Assembly: GCA_003971905.1 (NCBI GenBank)
Contig: RSEE01000130.1
Location: 1-64,000 of the forward strand
DNA: 64,000 bases
Reading direction: 5' to 3'
Origin: Moniliella sp. 'wahieum'
Lineage: Eukaryota > Basidiomycota > Moniliellomycetes > Moniliellales > Moniliellaceae
In this document: positions 22,786-35,179 of the stretch, piece after piece
How the letters are laid out: each line of letters begins with the position of its first letter
Numbering within the stretch: position 1 is the first letter of the stretch
The notes under the pieces: generated by a model
What the model saw: only the letters and a program-made list of their open reading frames with translations
The model's database searches: none
What the model was told of the DNA's origin: nothing
Program-made: the position numbers and the translations under genes

Positions 22786-25722
22786 ATGCCTGCCCCCCCT
22801 CCCCCTCCGCGACCCCATGTGCTTCCCGCGCCGCCCCCAAGCGGCCCGACCGCGCGTCCAGCCATGCCCCTGCCGCCTCATCCGCTTTCAAGCGTCCCCG
22901 CCTCAGTGCGCCCGCTGCTGATTCTGCCCCTCGCCCCCCACGGCCCACTACCTCCTCGCCGCCATCCACGCCGCAGGTCTACCTGTGCACGTGGCGCAAG
23001 CGCCAGTTCAAGAAGCACAAGACGTGGGACGGGGACGCCTACTTGCTACTGCTACTCGACCGCCCCCGCCACTCTGCCAAGCTGGTAGAGTCCGACTCGG
23101 ATCGCATGTACGTCCTTCCCCTCCGCCTCGTTCTCCACGCTGTTTCGCGCGCTTTGGGTGGCACGATGCTCACCTTCCTGCCAGTGTTGCATCTTCCTCC
23201 TCCTTCTACCGCCCGGTCCAGGTGGACGACGAGCTTCTGCTCGGCACTGTCGAGGTATCGTTTCGTTCGCACCCCAGCTGAAAAACATAGGCCCGCCGAT
23301 CTGACCCTGTTCCGACTCTTGCAGATTCAAATTGTCTCGCTCTCCTCCTATTCTGCATACAAGCGTTCCCGCCGCGCCGAGATGGATGCCCCCCCCATGA
23401 CAATCCACCCGTTCCCCCGCCATCTGCGCTACCCAAGACGCGCTTCCAGCCCCTGACCAGCAACGCACCTGCGGCCCTCAATGCCGACTCTGCCCGTGCC
23501 CGGACGTTTTATGCCGCCCCTGGCGCCTTTGCCTCCGCTTCTTCTTCATCTTCTTCCTCTTCGTCCCTTTCCAAGCCGCGTATTTCCGCCTCTGCGGCCG
23601 CAAGCAAAGCGGCCCCGCGTTTTGACCCTCACGCGCCTGGGGCCGTGGTGATGCCGCGGCCGAGCAAGGCGCACCAGCTTGCACACAACCCGCACGGGCG
23701 GCCTGTGGTGGATGTGGTGGTGGACCCGTCGGTGGGCAAGCATCTTCGTCCGCACCAAGTGGAAGGGGTCAAGTTTTTGTACGAGTGCGTGATGGGCATG
23801 CGGGGCGACGGGTCGCAGGGCGCGATTTTGGCGGACGAGATGGGGCTGGGCAAGACACTGCAGACGATCGCTTTGGTACATACGTTGCTCAAGCAGAGTC
23901 CGTACTGGACCCTGGCTCAGCGGTACAAAAAGTGATGGTGGTTGTCCGTTGACGCTGGTCAAGAACTGGAAACGCGAGTTTCACAAGTGGCTTGGTTCGT
24001 CGTCGATCAATGTATTGTGTGTGGATGGGAGCAAGAACGGCTCGCGAGCCGGTTCTTTCGCTCGCACGTATTTCAAGTGATGATCATTGGCTATGACAAG
24101 CTGCGCTCGTGCATTCACCATCTCAAAGACGCGCATCCACCCATCGACCTCGTCGTGTGCGACGAGGGCCACCGACTCAAGTCCCGTGAGGCCAAGACGA
24201 CCAAAATGTTTGACTTGCTTCCCACCCGCAAACGCATCCTCCTCTCTGGCACCCCGATCCAAAATGACCTCTCTGAGTTCTATGCGATGGTCGACTTTGT
24301 TGCGCCGACGCTGCTGGGTGAGTACGCGACGTTCAAACACGTCTTTGAGGATTGCATTGTCCAAAGCCGGGTGGTAGGGTGCAGTGCGCAGGAAGCTGAG
24401 GCAGGACGAGAACGGTCGCAGATGCTACGGGACGCAACGCAGCAAATCATCCTCCATCGTTCGGCCGATATCTTGACTGGTTACCTCCCCTCTCGTACGG
24501 ACATGGTGGTTTTCTGTGCGCCCTCGCCGGTACAGCTACAGGTATACAAGGCGGTGGTGGAGCAAAATAAGCCAGTGTCCAATCCGTTGGTTCAGATTGG
24601 CGCGCTGCGCAAGTTGTGCAACTCGACCCGTCTCCTTCAACTGGACAAGGAGGCAGACAGCGTACCTGAGGAGGCGAGGAAACTGCTGCAGAAGCAGCTT
24701 CCAGTGGAACAAACCAGTGGCAAGCTGATTCTTCTGCACCGACTTTTAGCTCGCATTTGGGCCGAGACGGAGGACAAGGTTGTGATTGTGTCGCATTTCG
24801 TCTCGGCGCTAGATGTGGTGGAGTCCATGGTGCGGAAAAAGTACAGTTATCTCAGGCTGGATGGCCAAACGAAACAAGAGGATCGGCAGCAGCGCATTCA
24901 AGCCTTTAATCGCTCCGATCGTTCTTCCTCCTTTGTCTTTCTCCTCAGTGCCAAATCGGGCGGGACGGGACTCAACTTGATTGGGGCGAACCGGCTGGTA
25001 CTGTTGGACAGTGACTGGAATCCCTCCACCGACGCGCAGGCCATGGCGCGTATTCACCGCGACGGACAGCGCAAAGCATGCTTTGTCTACCGCCTCTTGC
25101 TGGCTGGCACGATGGACGAAAATCTATGAGCGGCAAGTGGCCAAGAGTGGATTGAGCGAGGCGTTGATGCAGGCCTCGAGCAGTGCGGGCGCTTTCACGG
25201 CGGACGACTTGCGCGACCTGTTTACCCTGCACACCTCGTCCCCTTGCGTAACCCACGACCAACTGGGCTGCACCTGCAAGGGCAACGGCGACCCAGTGGA
25301 CTGGGATCCCGAAGAGGAGGAGAGAGAGGGAGAGGAAGCGCACGAAGAAGAAGAAGAAAACGACAAGGCGGGAAACCAAGGCGAACAGCAAGGCTTTGTG
25401 CCAGCCAGTCAGCGGGCTTTGGATCGTGTACGTCTTTTGGGGGGCCCTTTGTCTGGCCTTGCTCTCGCACTTGTGGCAGGTACTGACAGACTCACTTTCT
25501 GCGTGGGCAGACGGCCACACACAAGACCCAACTGGCCTCGCTCTTTTCCTGGGACCACCTCGACTGCACCTGGACCCAGGCCGAGCTGGACGACGGAGCG
25601 TTGCAGCACCTGGTCCAAGCGCCGCTCGCGACGGGCCCATTCGACATGCACACTGTGCCGGCCGGCCGGGTGCTGCACGTGTTCCGCAAGCGGAACAGTC
25701 CGCTGGCTGGGGAGGAGCGTTA
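22786..25722 (+). CDS. RDH54: SNF2-family DNA translocase RDH54/TID1 (Rad54B type)
   Basis: This ATPase remodels Rad51-DNA complexes in homologous recombination, mainly meiotic. After a Pro-rich N-terminus come FKRPRLS and [15 protein letters not shown] (about 22995), the Rdh54 N-terminal signature. Then [30 protein letters not shown] and [14 protein letters not shown] (motif I, about 23840) follow. Further motifs are [11 protein letters not shown] (about 23955), [11 protein letters not shown] (II), [19 protein letters not shown] (III), [12 protein letters not shown] (IV), [31 protein letters not shown] (V) and [10 protein letters not shown] (VI, about 25050). The acidic [16 protein letters not shown] stretch precedes the last intron (GTACGT at about 25426 to GGGCAG at about 25510). 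The end is SPLAGEER, stop 25720-25722. Two more introns are likely at about 23108-23218 and 23251-23324. Frame hops occur near 23930 and 25125. The exact start is uncertain. Confidence 0.9.
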
Positions 25723-26221
25723 GGCCGCTCTGCTGGGTGTTGGATCGTGTGCGCATGTCCCGCAGGATATGAAGGGCAGATCCACCAACGGTCAGTACCG
25801 TCAGTACTGGACCATGCGCCTTTTCCTCCGTGACCGACCAGAACCGTGGGTCTGTTTTTTTACGGTAGAATGGGCTGGACCACCAAGGGAAAGACGGGGG
25901 CAAGTGCGGTACCAGCCTCTCTGTTCTTATAGCGGCTGGGCCAATGTACGACCATTGGTATCCAATGCGGAGCGCCAGTCTCCCTAGACGAAATCCCATA
26001 GGGAGCGAGCTGAGATCTGAGAGAGCCATCCTCTGCTCGCTTATCGACCAACTGCGCTCCGCCCACAACCCTAGCACAACCCTACTGCCCTCGACGCTGG
26101 TGACCCCCGCGCAGGCCCAGTGTCCCCGCCGGCAGCATCTCGCCCGCCGGCACCACCACCGCACCACCTCCTCCTCCTCCTCCACCAACACCTCCCCCCC
26201 GCCGTGGCGAGCACAAGTCTG
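25723..26221. other. RDH54-LOS1 intergenic region with telobox
   Basis: There is no ORF with a motif. The telobox pair at 26066-26085 is the only feature seen. Confidence 0.5.
26066..26085 (+). promoter_or_regulatory. Tandem telobox-like motifs upstream of LOS1
   Basis: CAACCCTAGC at 26066 is followed directly by a second CAACCCTAC at 26077. Both have the same orientation and lie about 140-155 bp before the LOS1 start. Confidence 0.55.
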
Positions 26222-29200
26222 ATGGAGCAGCAGCTTGTCGAAGCGGTCCGCCTCGCTGCTGATCCAACCGCTGGCCGTGGCGGTGGCGCCAGTGGCGGCA
26301 GTGGCGCCGACACGGGCAGTCTCCGCGCCCACGCCCTCGCCTTTCTCGCCGACGTCCAGACGCCCCACGACGTGTGGCCCGCCGCGTGGGCCGTGTTCGC
26401 GGCGGTGCCGGCGCACGACGTCCGGTGCGCATCTTTGCCCTCTCCCTCGTCTCCGCCTTCCTCGCTGCGGCGCCCCCCAACGACCCCGCCGTCGCGGCCC
26501 TGCCACCCGCGTCTTGGCGCATGTCCACACCACCTATGTCGCCGGCACGGGCGAGCCCAACGCTGCGCTCGCCAGCAAGCTGGCCCAGACCATCACCCAA
26601 CTACTGGCCTACCTCTATTCCCAGCCGGCTGCCCCGCCCTTCTTCTTGATTTATTCGCCTTCTTGTCCGCCCCTCGCCCGGCGCGCCGCTCAATGTCCAT
26701 GTCGCCGATTTGGTCCTGCGTGCCCTGCATGATCTTTCCCCACCCTCGGCTCCGATGTTATGATTCGTGCTGCCAAGGACCGCCGTACGCTTCTGCGCGA
26801 TGGCCAGGTGAAGGATGCGATCCGCGCTCATCATGCGACTGCCCTTGCCGACCAGGTCTGGTCCATCGCCCGGGACTGTCTCTCTGTGCTGGCGCCTACT
26901 CCCACCCAGACGCCTGCACAAGGCTTGAGTGAGGCAACGGCCACTCGATTGTTGCGCCAGCGCTGGTCTGCGCCGGAGACTACGCCTCCTGGCTCGACAT
27001 TTCACTCATGGTGACCTCTGAAACGGTCGAGGTGTTGATGCGCGCGCTCCATCTGCCGTCTACGGAAGTGCGGGGCGCCGCTGCAGACGCGCTGCTGGAT
27101 GTGGTGCTCAAGGGAATGAAGCCGACTGACAAGCAGCAGCTCCTCTCTCTCTTGGGACTCACATCGATTCTTACTTTGCAGGAACGCTCGACCCGCAGCC
27201 GTGGCACCAACGCCCAGCTTCTCGCCTTGGGTCTAGATTTGCCAGCGTCTGCCTCGTTCACCCCACTCCCCGTAGCCGAGCAAGAAGCCACACTTGATTT
27301 CCGCGAGCGCATTGCCAAGCTCGTGGACGGGATTGGAATCGAGCTGGTCAAGATCATTGACGACACGAGCGCTGTAGCGGGCGCGGTCTCTTCGACAGCA
27401 GAGGAAGTCGGCTTCTTGGTCAGTCGGGACAGGCAGCAGTGGAGATGCTTACCAACCACTTGCCCCTCATCCTCTGTTTCTTGGCAGACGAGCATGAGGG
27501 GACCTCGGAACAAGTCTTGCCCACGATCCAGGCTATTTTGGGCATGTGCAAGAAGAGCAAACGCCGTTCCACGGGGGCGCCGAGCCATCCTCCCAGCTCC
27601 TGGCCCAATCCGATTTCCTCACCAGCCTGTTGGCAGTGGTGGGACAGAAACTCAAGTATGCGCCCAACCTGCCCTGGACTGGGTTGGGGTCCGAAGAAGA
27701 CACGCCTGAGGCGGCGGCGCAGGATGACGATGCGCCCGATTCGGACGAGGCAGCGTTTGTGCAGTTGCGCAAAAAGTTACAGCAAGTCGCGGCCTCGGTT
27801 GCTGGGCTGGACGAACAACTGTTTTCCTCGGCAATGCAGAACGTGATTATCGGGTCCTTGGTCAGGTACGAGGAGAGCATTGCTTCGGGCGGATCGGTGC
27901 CGATGCCTTCCTGGCAGGATATTGAGGTCGCCCTCTTCTGCACCTATATTTTCGGGGAGATTCTCAGCACATCTGCTTCCTCCCCGCTTAAAGCTGGCCT
28001 CTCCCCGTTTGCGTTTGTCGAGACAACGGGGCTGCCCGTCATTGCGCCTGGGGCTAAGCGCGGAGTGCAGCCCAAGGTAAGTGGCGAACAGCTGCGGGTG
28101 CTCCCCCTCAACCTTTTGGGGGGACGGTGCAGCGCGCATTGACTCGGGCGTGGCTGCATTCCCTCATCCGGCGGTGCAACTCCAGCTGTTCGAAACACTT
28201 GTTCGGTACAGCGCCTTCTTCCAGGTCCGACCGGGGCTCCTGCAGGACGCACTTACCTACTTTCTAGATGCCCGTGGCATCCACCGCCCCGAACCCGGGT
28301 TCCGTAAGCGGGCCAACTACCTCTTTGGTCGTTTTGTGCGCGAAACACGTACTCACATTACGCCGGAGATGGTGCCCCCCATGCTGGAGAACATGCAAGA
28401 TGTGTTGCTCATCCAGGCTGATCTGCCGCCTGTCCCACAGGGCACGGATCCATTCGAACGTGCAACGGACAGTTCCGCATTTGACAGCCAACTTCATCTG
28501 TTCAATGTCGCTGGTATCCTGCTTGCCTCAGTGCACCATGACCCGAACGGCAGGCAGCGCTCTTGGCCACCATCATTTCTCCCCTGGCCCACGGCCTGAC
28601 GCAGGCAGTGCAGGCCTTTGATGCGTCAGGCCGCACCGATCTTCGCTTGGTCCTCCAAGTGCACCACTTGATCCTCGCCATGAGTACACTGGCCAAAGGG
28701 TTCCCCGATGCGAGCAACCAATCGGCAGAGTCCATCGCCTCCGCCCACTTTGGATCGATGCGTTCAAGCGCATGACCGAGCACATTATGGCCTCGGTTGC
28801 TGCTTTACGCGACTTTCGAATTGTTCGCGAAGCTGGTCGCGGTGCTTTTGCGCGGATCATCAATACCATCGGCCGTCATGCGTTGCCTTTTGTGCCGATC
28901 TTGATTGACGCAGTGCTCAGTGAGCTGTCCGCGGCCGAGCTGGTCGAAAGCCTCAACTTCCTCTCGATGCTCGTCAACAAGTACCAGAGGGATGTGCAAG
29001 CAACGTTGGACGAGCTTCTGATCGGGCTGCTCCAGCGCACATTTGCCTTCCTCAACCAACCCATCACGGGTACGGACGAGTCCCTGGAGCGCACGCTCCT
29101 CCAAAAGGCCTACATTGGCCTGATTCACAGCCTCGTCTCATCTGGCCTCGATGGCGTTCTTCTTTCTCCCAGTACGTACGCACCCTTACCTTCGTCCTGC

Positions 29201-29742
29201 CCAGGCGTTCTCTTTTCAGAGTCCTGTACTAACTCTCTTGGCTCTGCACAGAAAACCAAGCACAACTCCAACCCATCCTAGAGAGTTTGATCTACTATGC
29301 GGGCAACGCCGCCGACAAACGACGCAACGCAGCGCCGTGACCTGTTTAGCGGGCGTTGTGACGGCCTGGGGCACGACGGTCAGCGGATTCGAAACGTTTC
29401 TGTACGAACGGATTGTGCCCTTGGTCTTTGAGACGGCAGCCACACCAGAGTTTGACCTGGCCGATACCCAAGCGCAGCAAGTCCTCACCGAGCTAGCGGG
29501 TCTCCTGAAAAAGGCGTATTTGGCCCGCGGGGACGAGCTGCTCGAGTTTCTGCTTACGCGCTACTTCCCCTCCATCAACTGCCCTGACGTGCTGGCCTCC
29601 GAGGTGGCCCAGGGCGCCAAGACGCTTGAGCCCAAAGCCTTTCGGCGTGTGCTGCTCAAGTTTGTTCAGGCTTCGACTGGTGCGGCTGATAGAAGTGCCG
29701 ATCGCCAGTTCGCCAGCATACGAGTACCCTCCCCCTGCAGAC
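26222..29742 (+). CDS. LOS1: Exportin-T (tRNA nuclear exporter)
   Basis: LOS1/Xpo-t is a Ran-GTP-dependent karyopherin of HEAT repeats that carries tRNA out of the nucleus. The start MEQQLVEAVRLAADP matches family N-termini. Further segments, read through several frame hops, include RDCLSVLAPT, WLDISLMVTSETVEVLMRAL (about 26990), LRGAAADALLDVVLKGMKP-like sequence (about 27075), LVDGIGIELVKIIDDTS, LPLILCFLADEHEGTSEQVL, LTSLLAVVGQKLKYAP, QLQLFETLVRYSAFFQ, GFRKRANYLFGRFVR, LIDAVLSELSAAELVESLNF, LLQKAYIGLIHSLVSSGL and RYFPSINCPDVLASEV. Introns are likely at about 28078-28140 and 29173-29251 (GTACGTACG to CACAG). The C-terminus is unclear: the frame runs on, while neighbouring frames stop at 29688 or 29742. 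I chose 29742 as the outer limit. LOS1 is convergent with POB3, about 160 bp apart. Confidence 0.9.
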
Positions 29743-29900
29743 TGACCTGCAATCCCCTTCATTCCTCCGTTTACGATGTAACCTGCAACTATGAGACGTT
29801 CCAGTTGACAGGCCAGGCTAAACTCCCGATAGCGCCGACATGTGTTGGGAGAGGAGGGAACAGGGTAGCTAATAACATTGAGATGAGAGCGGAGACTAAC

Positions 29901-31527
29901 CTACTTGGTTGTCTTGCGCTTCTTGATCGGTCGCTTGTCTCCCCTGGCCTCGGACTCGGATACAACCTCAGCTCCACTCTCGTCGGACGATTCTTCGGAA
30001 GGAGATCCGCCGTCGGAAGACTCCGCTTCAAAGTCCTCGTCCTCCTCCGAGTCCTCGTCGTCATCCGCACCCACATCGGGCATCTCCTCATCCGACAAAA
30101 CGCCCGCGGCGGCCTGGAGTGCCATGCCACCGTCCTCAGCCATCTCGTTTTTGACCCTCAACTTCTTCTCGAGGAAGTAGCTGTTGAGCTTCTCATGTTC
30201 CTCACGGTTGATGCTCTGGAACAGATGACTGGTGGACCCGTGCGTAAGGACCTTCAAGTCAAATGTTTTGCCACTGCTCACTGCCCCTCCCACACGGGAA
30301 AAGACGAGTTTCTGAATATCGCTAAAGGGAACGTAGACCGACTGCTTGCTCACCCATAGCAAGGCCTTGTCCAGGGGATAAAGCAGACCATCGGCCGCCT
30401 TGACGTTGCACTTGACCGAGCTTTGGGAAGTGCTGCTCTCGAACGTGGAAGGGATGATCAAACGTTGGCCGGTAAGTACTTGAAGAGGGTAGTGACAATC
30501 TTGAACGTTGGTTCTCATAGCGCTTCTTGAGCTTGCCCCCGTACTTGGTCGCAATCGTCTCCTCGTCCAAGTTGAGTTCGGCATCCATCTCTTCCTCCCG
30601 TGGGAACTGAAGAACAAGTACGGGTAGCGAGTCTGGCCCTGTCGGATTGCCGGGTCGAGGCTGATGACAAACTGAACGTGCACGTCGTCTTGCTTGGGCA
30701 ACAGGAAAAGACGGTTGATGCTGCTGTAGAGGACCTTGTAGTCGTATGTCTTGCCGCGCAACCGCAAAAAGGTAGGATACATGTCAATGTCGTACCTCCC
30801 GCGTGGCGTCAACACCAGTACGTCTTGGAACAGCAGAATGCCATCGCCTGCCACCTGACCAATATCCGCCTTGGCCTTCAGCGCATCATGGAACGCCGAG
30901 CCGCCGTCTCCTCCTCCTTGTCGAGCCAGCATCACTGCCGGTATCCACAATGCCAGGAATGTAGAACCGCATTTCTACCAGCTGGTCTCCCTGCGTCCGC
31001 GGCGGCTTGCTCCGCCCGCCCGAGGCTGCACCACTGTTGGCTGTCGGCTGCTGCTGCTCGGGGTTGATGAATTCCATGCTGACCTCGGTCTTGCCCGCAA
31101 TGTTCGAGTTGGCCACATGGCTCAACGGAATCTCAAACGCCAGCTTGTCCTTGATCAGGAACTGCACGTCGTCCGACGCCAGCTCCGCCTTGCCCCAATT
31201 CCAACCGCGCATGCTCACCTCGACCGACTCGAGGGGCGCATCGTACCAGCGCCGCAACGCGCTCGCCAACCGATCATGGTCTTCGCGCAGAAACCCATCA
31301 AACGTGATCCGCTCCTCACCACGTCGTTGTGCTCGCGCAAGCCAATCCGAGCTGGTAGTTACGCGCCACCTTGATCCATTTGAACGACTTGAGGTTGGTG
31401 GCGGCTTCGGTGATGTCTGCCCAGCCTCCCCACCAGTCGGCTTCCATCCCAGCCCAGCTTGGGTCAGACGCAGACGGCCGGTCGCGCCCAGGCCGTAGAA
31501 AATGTGGTGGAAATCAGTGTCATCCAT
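29901..31527 (-). CDS. POB3: FACT complex subunit POB3 (SSRP1-type)
   Basis: POB3 pairs with SPT16 in the FACT histone chaperone, which loosens nucleosomes during transcription and replication. The start MDDTDFHHIFYGLGATGRLR is at 31527. The N-terminal SSRP1/PH-like part contains FLREDHDRLASALRRWYD and GWNWGKAELASDDVQFLIKD. The middle has DILLFQDVLVLTPRGRYDID-like sequence (about 30850-30790), FLRLRGKTYDYKVLYSSINR (about 30770), LDEETIATKYGGKLKKRYE (about 30570) and PTFKIVTTLFK across a frame hop. The last part has LLYPLDKALLWVSKQ, VPFSDIQKLVFSRVGG and KTFDLKVLTHG. The C-terminus is the expected acidic tail (DEDSEEDEDFEAESSDGG) and a basic end RPIKKRKTTK. As in fungal POB3, no HMG box follows. 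A telobox lies about 135 bp upstream. Confidence 0.95.
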
Positions 31528-31660
31528 CGCGACAAGAGCGCAGGCGATCGAGCGGGGGGGGGGAGCGCGGGAGGAGTGGTGGCGGTGGCGGGTGGTGGGG
31601 GGTGGTGGTCGCGGGAAGAGTTGGTCTCAACGCGGCAGAGTGCGAGAGAGAGAGAGAGGG

Positions 31661-31670
31661 CAACCCTAGC
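31661..31670 (-). promoter_or_regulatory. Telobox-like motif CAACCCTAGC upstream of POB3
   Basis: It lies about 135 bp before the POB3 start and about 53 bp before a possible small gene on the plus strand, next to a GAGA run (31643-31658). Confidence 0.55.
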
Positions 31671-31722
31671 ACGACGCGTTCTTCGGTTCCGCGCTCGTCT
31701 TGCCATTTCCGACGCGTCGTAC

Positions 31723-31917
31723 ATGGGCCCGATTTCAAATTTCAGCCGTGTCGGCTGGATGTGGCGGCTCTTCCTGGGTTCGTTGTACACAACGCACAGA
31801 CCCCCGTGCTCCCGCAGGCGGCCAGCCGTCTTTTTCCTCCACCATCCCCCACGCAGCCTCGGATCCTCGGGACGAAGAGAGATTCCGAATGTGGATGGCG
31901 CATGGTCATCGAGATGA
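31723..31917 (+). CDS. Possible small membrane protein
   Basis: The open frame starts MGPISNFSRVGWMWRLFLGS and continues LYTT, a short amphipathic/hydrophobic stretch. It then becomes Pro/Arg-rich to the stop at 31917. A neighbouring frame reads SDPRDEERFRMWMAHGHRDE to a stop at 31924 and could be the true C-terminus after an indel or intron. The size and hydrophobic N-terminus recall small mitochondrial inner-membrane subunits, but no family is recognised. The telobox-containing divergent arrangement with POB3 is the main support. Confidence 0.3.
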   Translation: MGPISNFSRVGWMWRLFLGSLYTTHRPPCSRRRPAVFFLHHPPRSLGSSGRREIPNVDGAWSSR

Positions 31918-32763
31918 ACATTGACAAACTGGTTACCAGTAGGCCTGAGGAGTACGGGTCTCGCGCTATATTACCAGTGGGACAACCGCAGAGAGTTGGC
32001 CACACTCTCGCTCGTCTCTCCCCCCATTACTAAACGTTGTTGCTGTGGCGAGCGAAGACATGACGCATATACAATGCTTTGCCTATGCGGCGGAGGCCCA
32101 TTCCCCTGTGTGGATAATCTCACCCGAGCAAAAAGAACAGCAGCGGGTGACAGACCGACGGGGGAATCTGCCCAAATGTACGCCAGACTGGCCTACGTAT
32201 CCTTCCGCTCCCCCCTGGCTCAATACAATAACCACTACTGCTATATGATAGGCGGGGAGAAAAGATGTGTAAGGATATGGGCATGGGAATCATGATCGTG
32301 ATCCGTAGGACGAAAGAAAAGGTAGGCTTAACAGGGGGGGGGGGTCGGCGAAAGGCAAGACAAGGGCGAGAACAGAAGAGGGATATGAAACAAACGGGCA
32401 GAGGAAAAACGAGGAATGGGAAGGGTAGGAGAGCAGCGGTGCCAACCAAGCAGGCAGGCCCAACGGCAGCACGAGCAGCCAAGACGGGGTCTGGGGATGA
32501 TTTTGGCGACGCATCGGCGATCCAAGGGGTTGAAGAATGGACAGAAAGGTGGGACAGGTCAGGCTACCAGGCGACGTAACGGGCTGCCCACAATGGGAGA
32601 GTGCGAATACCGGGCGTACAAGACGGCTAGGGGAACGGTGGGACAATGGCCAAGGACTGGCGACCGAGCATGTCGAACGCAAGCCGGACCGGCGGTATGT
32701 CCAGACCAGTCTTGCTTCCACGCAGACCCACCTTCCAGGGGATAGCTCATGGGCAACGCAGCC
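31918..32763. other. No supported gene
   Basis: This is mixed intergenic sequence with a G8 run near 32333 and no ORF with a recognisable motif. It lies downstream of the perilipin-like gene on the opposite strand. Confidence 0.5.
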
Positions 32764-33766
32764 TTAGTTCGAGGGGCCATCGGCCGGCACAGCCTCAGCG
32801 ACCTGGTCGGCCACCTCAGTGACCTTTTCTGCCACCGACTCGGCCGCGGCCGAAACCTCAGCAGAGGGAGTGGCGGTGGCGTCGGGGTGCTGGATGGCCT
32901 TTTGAAGCTCGGGAGGGCCGTGTTGCGACAAAGTTGATAATGTTGGTGAGTTTGGTGGTGACGGGCACATTGGGCTCGGCAGCCTCGTGGGCAAGCGTGG
33001 CGTAGGCGTCAGTGACCGTGTCCTTGACTGGACGAAAGCGGGAGGCAGTCTCCGAAGGGAGAGAAAGGACAAAGGAGCGCAGCTTTTCCAGCTCGGCGAG
33101 GATGCCTTTCGAGGCTGTGACAGCCTCCTTCTTCACCTCCCCCTCCAGCTCCTTACCCGACTCTTTGGTCTTGGCCAAACGGTCAGAAAGGGTAGCGTGA
33201 AGCGCAGTAATCTTCTCAACTGCCGCCTTGACATAGTCATTGTGCTTGAGGTCGTCGAACTTGGCAGTGGCCTTCTCGTACGTAGGCACCACCCGGGCCT
33301 CATACACTCCCTTGGCTGGCGTGACGATCTTGTCGGAATAGGTCTTGCTAATCGAGTCGGTGATGGCCGTCTTGTAGGCGGAAACCAAGGCCTGGGCATT
33401 GACCTGGGCCGTGGCAGGGGCGGCCTTGACGTCCTTGGCCACTTCCGAGGGGGTGGCGTGGAAAGGGTAGGGGAACTTGGCCTCGGCCAGGTCGATGCCC
33501 TTGACGGCGAGGCCATCGACGTACTGCAGCTGGGGAGTGAAGCGGGCGGCAAGAGGCTCAACAACACGCAGCCCGCCGGCAGCCAGGTGGCCGCCGGCAA
33601 CGGCGGCGTTGAACACCTGGGGGTAGCTGGCCAGCGTCTGGTGGGCGTACTGGAGCGAGTCGCGGACGAGAGGCACGCTGAGCAGCTTGGACACGGCCTC
33701 GCTCGACGGGAGCGGCTTGGAGGCGGCGGGGGCCGGAGCCGGGGTGGCGGAGGCAACGTCGGACAT
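32764..33766 (-). CDS. Perilipin-family lipid droplet protein
   Basis: The protein starts MSDVASATPAPAPAASKPLP and shows LLSVPLVRDSLQYAHQTLAS, AAGGLRVVEPLAARFTPQLQ and YVDGLAVKGIDLAEAKFPYP, the PAT-like N-terminal pattern of fungal perilipins (MPL1, Ldp1). The middle is an Ala/Lys-rich amphipathic region (ITDSISKTYSDKIVTPAKGV, VVPTYEKATAKFDDLKHNDY) compatible with 11-mer lipid-binding helices. Near 32930-32945 a frame hop leads to LQKAIQHPDATATPSAEVSA and an Ala/Glu/Val tail ending PADGPSN, stop 32764-32766. Such proteins coat triglyceride droplets and protect them from lipases. In oleaginous basidiomycetes they are abundant. The length is about 330 residues. The product may be an Ldp1 orthologue, but no direct alignment was possible. 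Confidence 0.8.
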
Positions 33767-34425
33767 GGGGGAAGGGTGGTGGGCGAGAGAAAGGAGGAGG
33801 GGGCGCGACAGAGGGCTGCGGGTGGGGTGCGATAAGGGCGGGTCTTATACACCGACCGCACCGGGCCAGTGCCGGCCAGTGCTGCACGCAAGGTGCATGC
33901 GACCGTGCAGCGTGCATCGCAGCTGCACGAGTGCGGGCTGGCTGGCGCAGTGCCGTTCCGTGCCCGACCGCGTAGCGTCCGCTTGTGCGTGGGCGTCTAA
34001 ATTGGCTCAGCACCCGCCGAGCCTCTGCGGTGCGGCAGCGGCGTGCTGCTGGGCAGGATGCATGATCACTGTGCGCTGACGTGCTGGGAAACCTTGTGAA
34101 ACGCCGTCCCCACCGCCGCACGGGGCGGCAGTGTGCCTCGCACCAGGTGACGCATGCCGTCGGTGATTGTCCCGCGTTTTCACGCTGCAGGTCCAATCCA
34201 CTGCCGCCATGCCTGCTGCGGGTGGCGCACAGCGCCTGTGTAGACGCGCGGGTGCAACTGACAGTGCGCAAACGAGCTAAAACAGCTATAAAACAGGTTA
34301 AAACGCACGGACTACGTACCAAACGCAGTAGGGGCACGAAGCGAAGCAGGCCATTCTACCCTATTCTGCCCCACTATGTACCCCTCCGCTTCCCCACCTG
34401 GGACTGAGAACGCAGCCCAAGTGCT

Positions 34426-34475
34426 GAGGTAACTGGTAACTAGTAACCGGCAACGGCAACCGGTAATGCATAATG
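34426..34475. repeat. 7-bp array, TAA plus tetramer
   Basis: TAA (or CAA) triplets alternate with CTGG, CTAG, CCGG, CCGG and TGCA. Several neighbouring units keep a strict 7-bp step although the tetramer changes. Confidence 0.75.
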
Positions 34476-34833
34476 AGCAACTACGCAACAAGGCTGAGAA
34501 TGGAAAGTACATCTGAGATCCGAAGCCCTGAGATCTCAAGGCGAAAAGAGCGATCGATCTGATGTCGACCTTCCAGCTTCCGCTCCTGTGCCCAGCCAGC
34601 CAGCCTGCCCGCTCGGCGGCAACATGCCGCGGGCAAAAGTGCAGTTGTTGCCGCCACGCATCGGGGTACATACCGAATTGTGTCCCACATACTCCACCCC
34701 ACCCACACTCCTCTCTCTTCGCCCACGAGAAGTAATATGGCCTCTCCCCGATCTCATCATGCACATGCATTGTGCAACTCGTGCCCCACACACAAACAGC
34801 GCTGTTGCTGCGCGTTCGGGCCGTTCAGGACCA

Positions 34834-34870
34834 GAACGTTGAATTGAACGTACGTTGAACGTTGAACGCT
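34834..34870. repeat. 7-bp array, unit TGA-ACGT
   Basis: GAACGTT-type units (AACGTT palindrome plus G) are repeated with one shifted copy. Confidence 0.7.
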
Positions 34871-35002
34871 TGCGCCTGTGGGCCGTGGGGCGCAGAGAGA
34901 GGGGAAAAAGCGTTGCCACTTGCCACTAACGCCCACTGTTACGGTCGCGTCTCTCCATGTCCTGCCTGCCCCCCTCCCACGTGTGCTCCCTATCCTGCCA
35001 TA

Positions 35003-35029
35003 CATGATGCATGATGCATGACGCGCATC
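35003..35029. repeat. 7-bp array, unit TGA-TGCA
   Basis: ATGCAT palindromes separated by one G (TGATGCA step), ending with a diverged CGCG unit. Confidence 0.75.
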
Positions 35030-35179
35030 AAAACCGTTCTTCTTGCTCCCGCACAGCAGTCACTACAGGTCACACGTCCCGACTCCTGGCCAAAACTAGT
35101 CAGTACTCAGTCTGAGTACTCAACCAGTACACTCAGTACCATTGCGTCTAGTGAAGCTAATGACTATAGCGTGCCTAGT

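Noticed and set aside
34081-34500. Possible ORFs upstream of the perilipin-like gene
   Set aside because: All are short, with no motif. The stretch is more likely promoter sequence.
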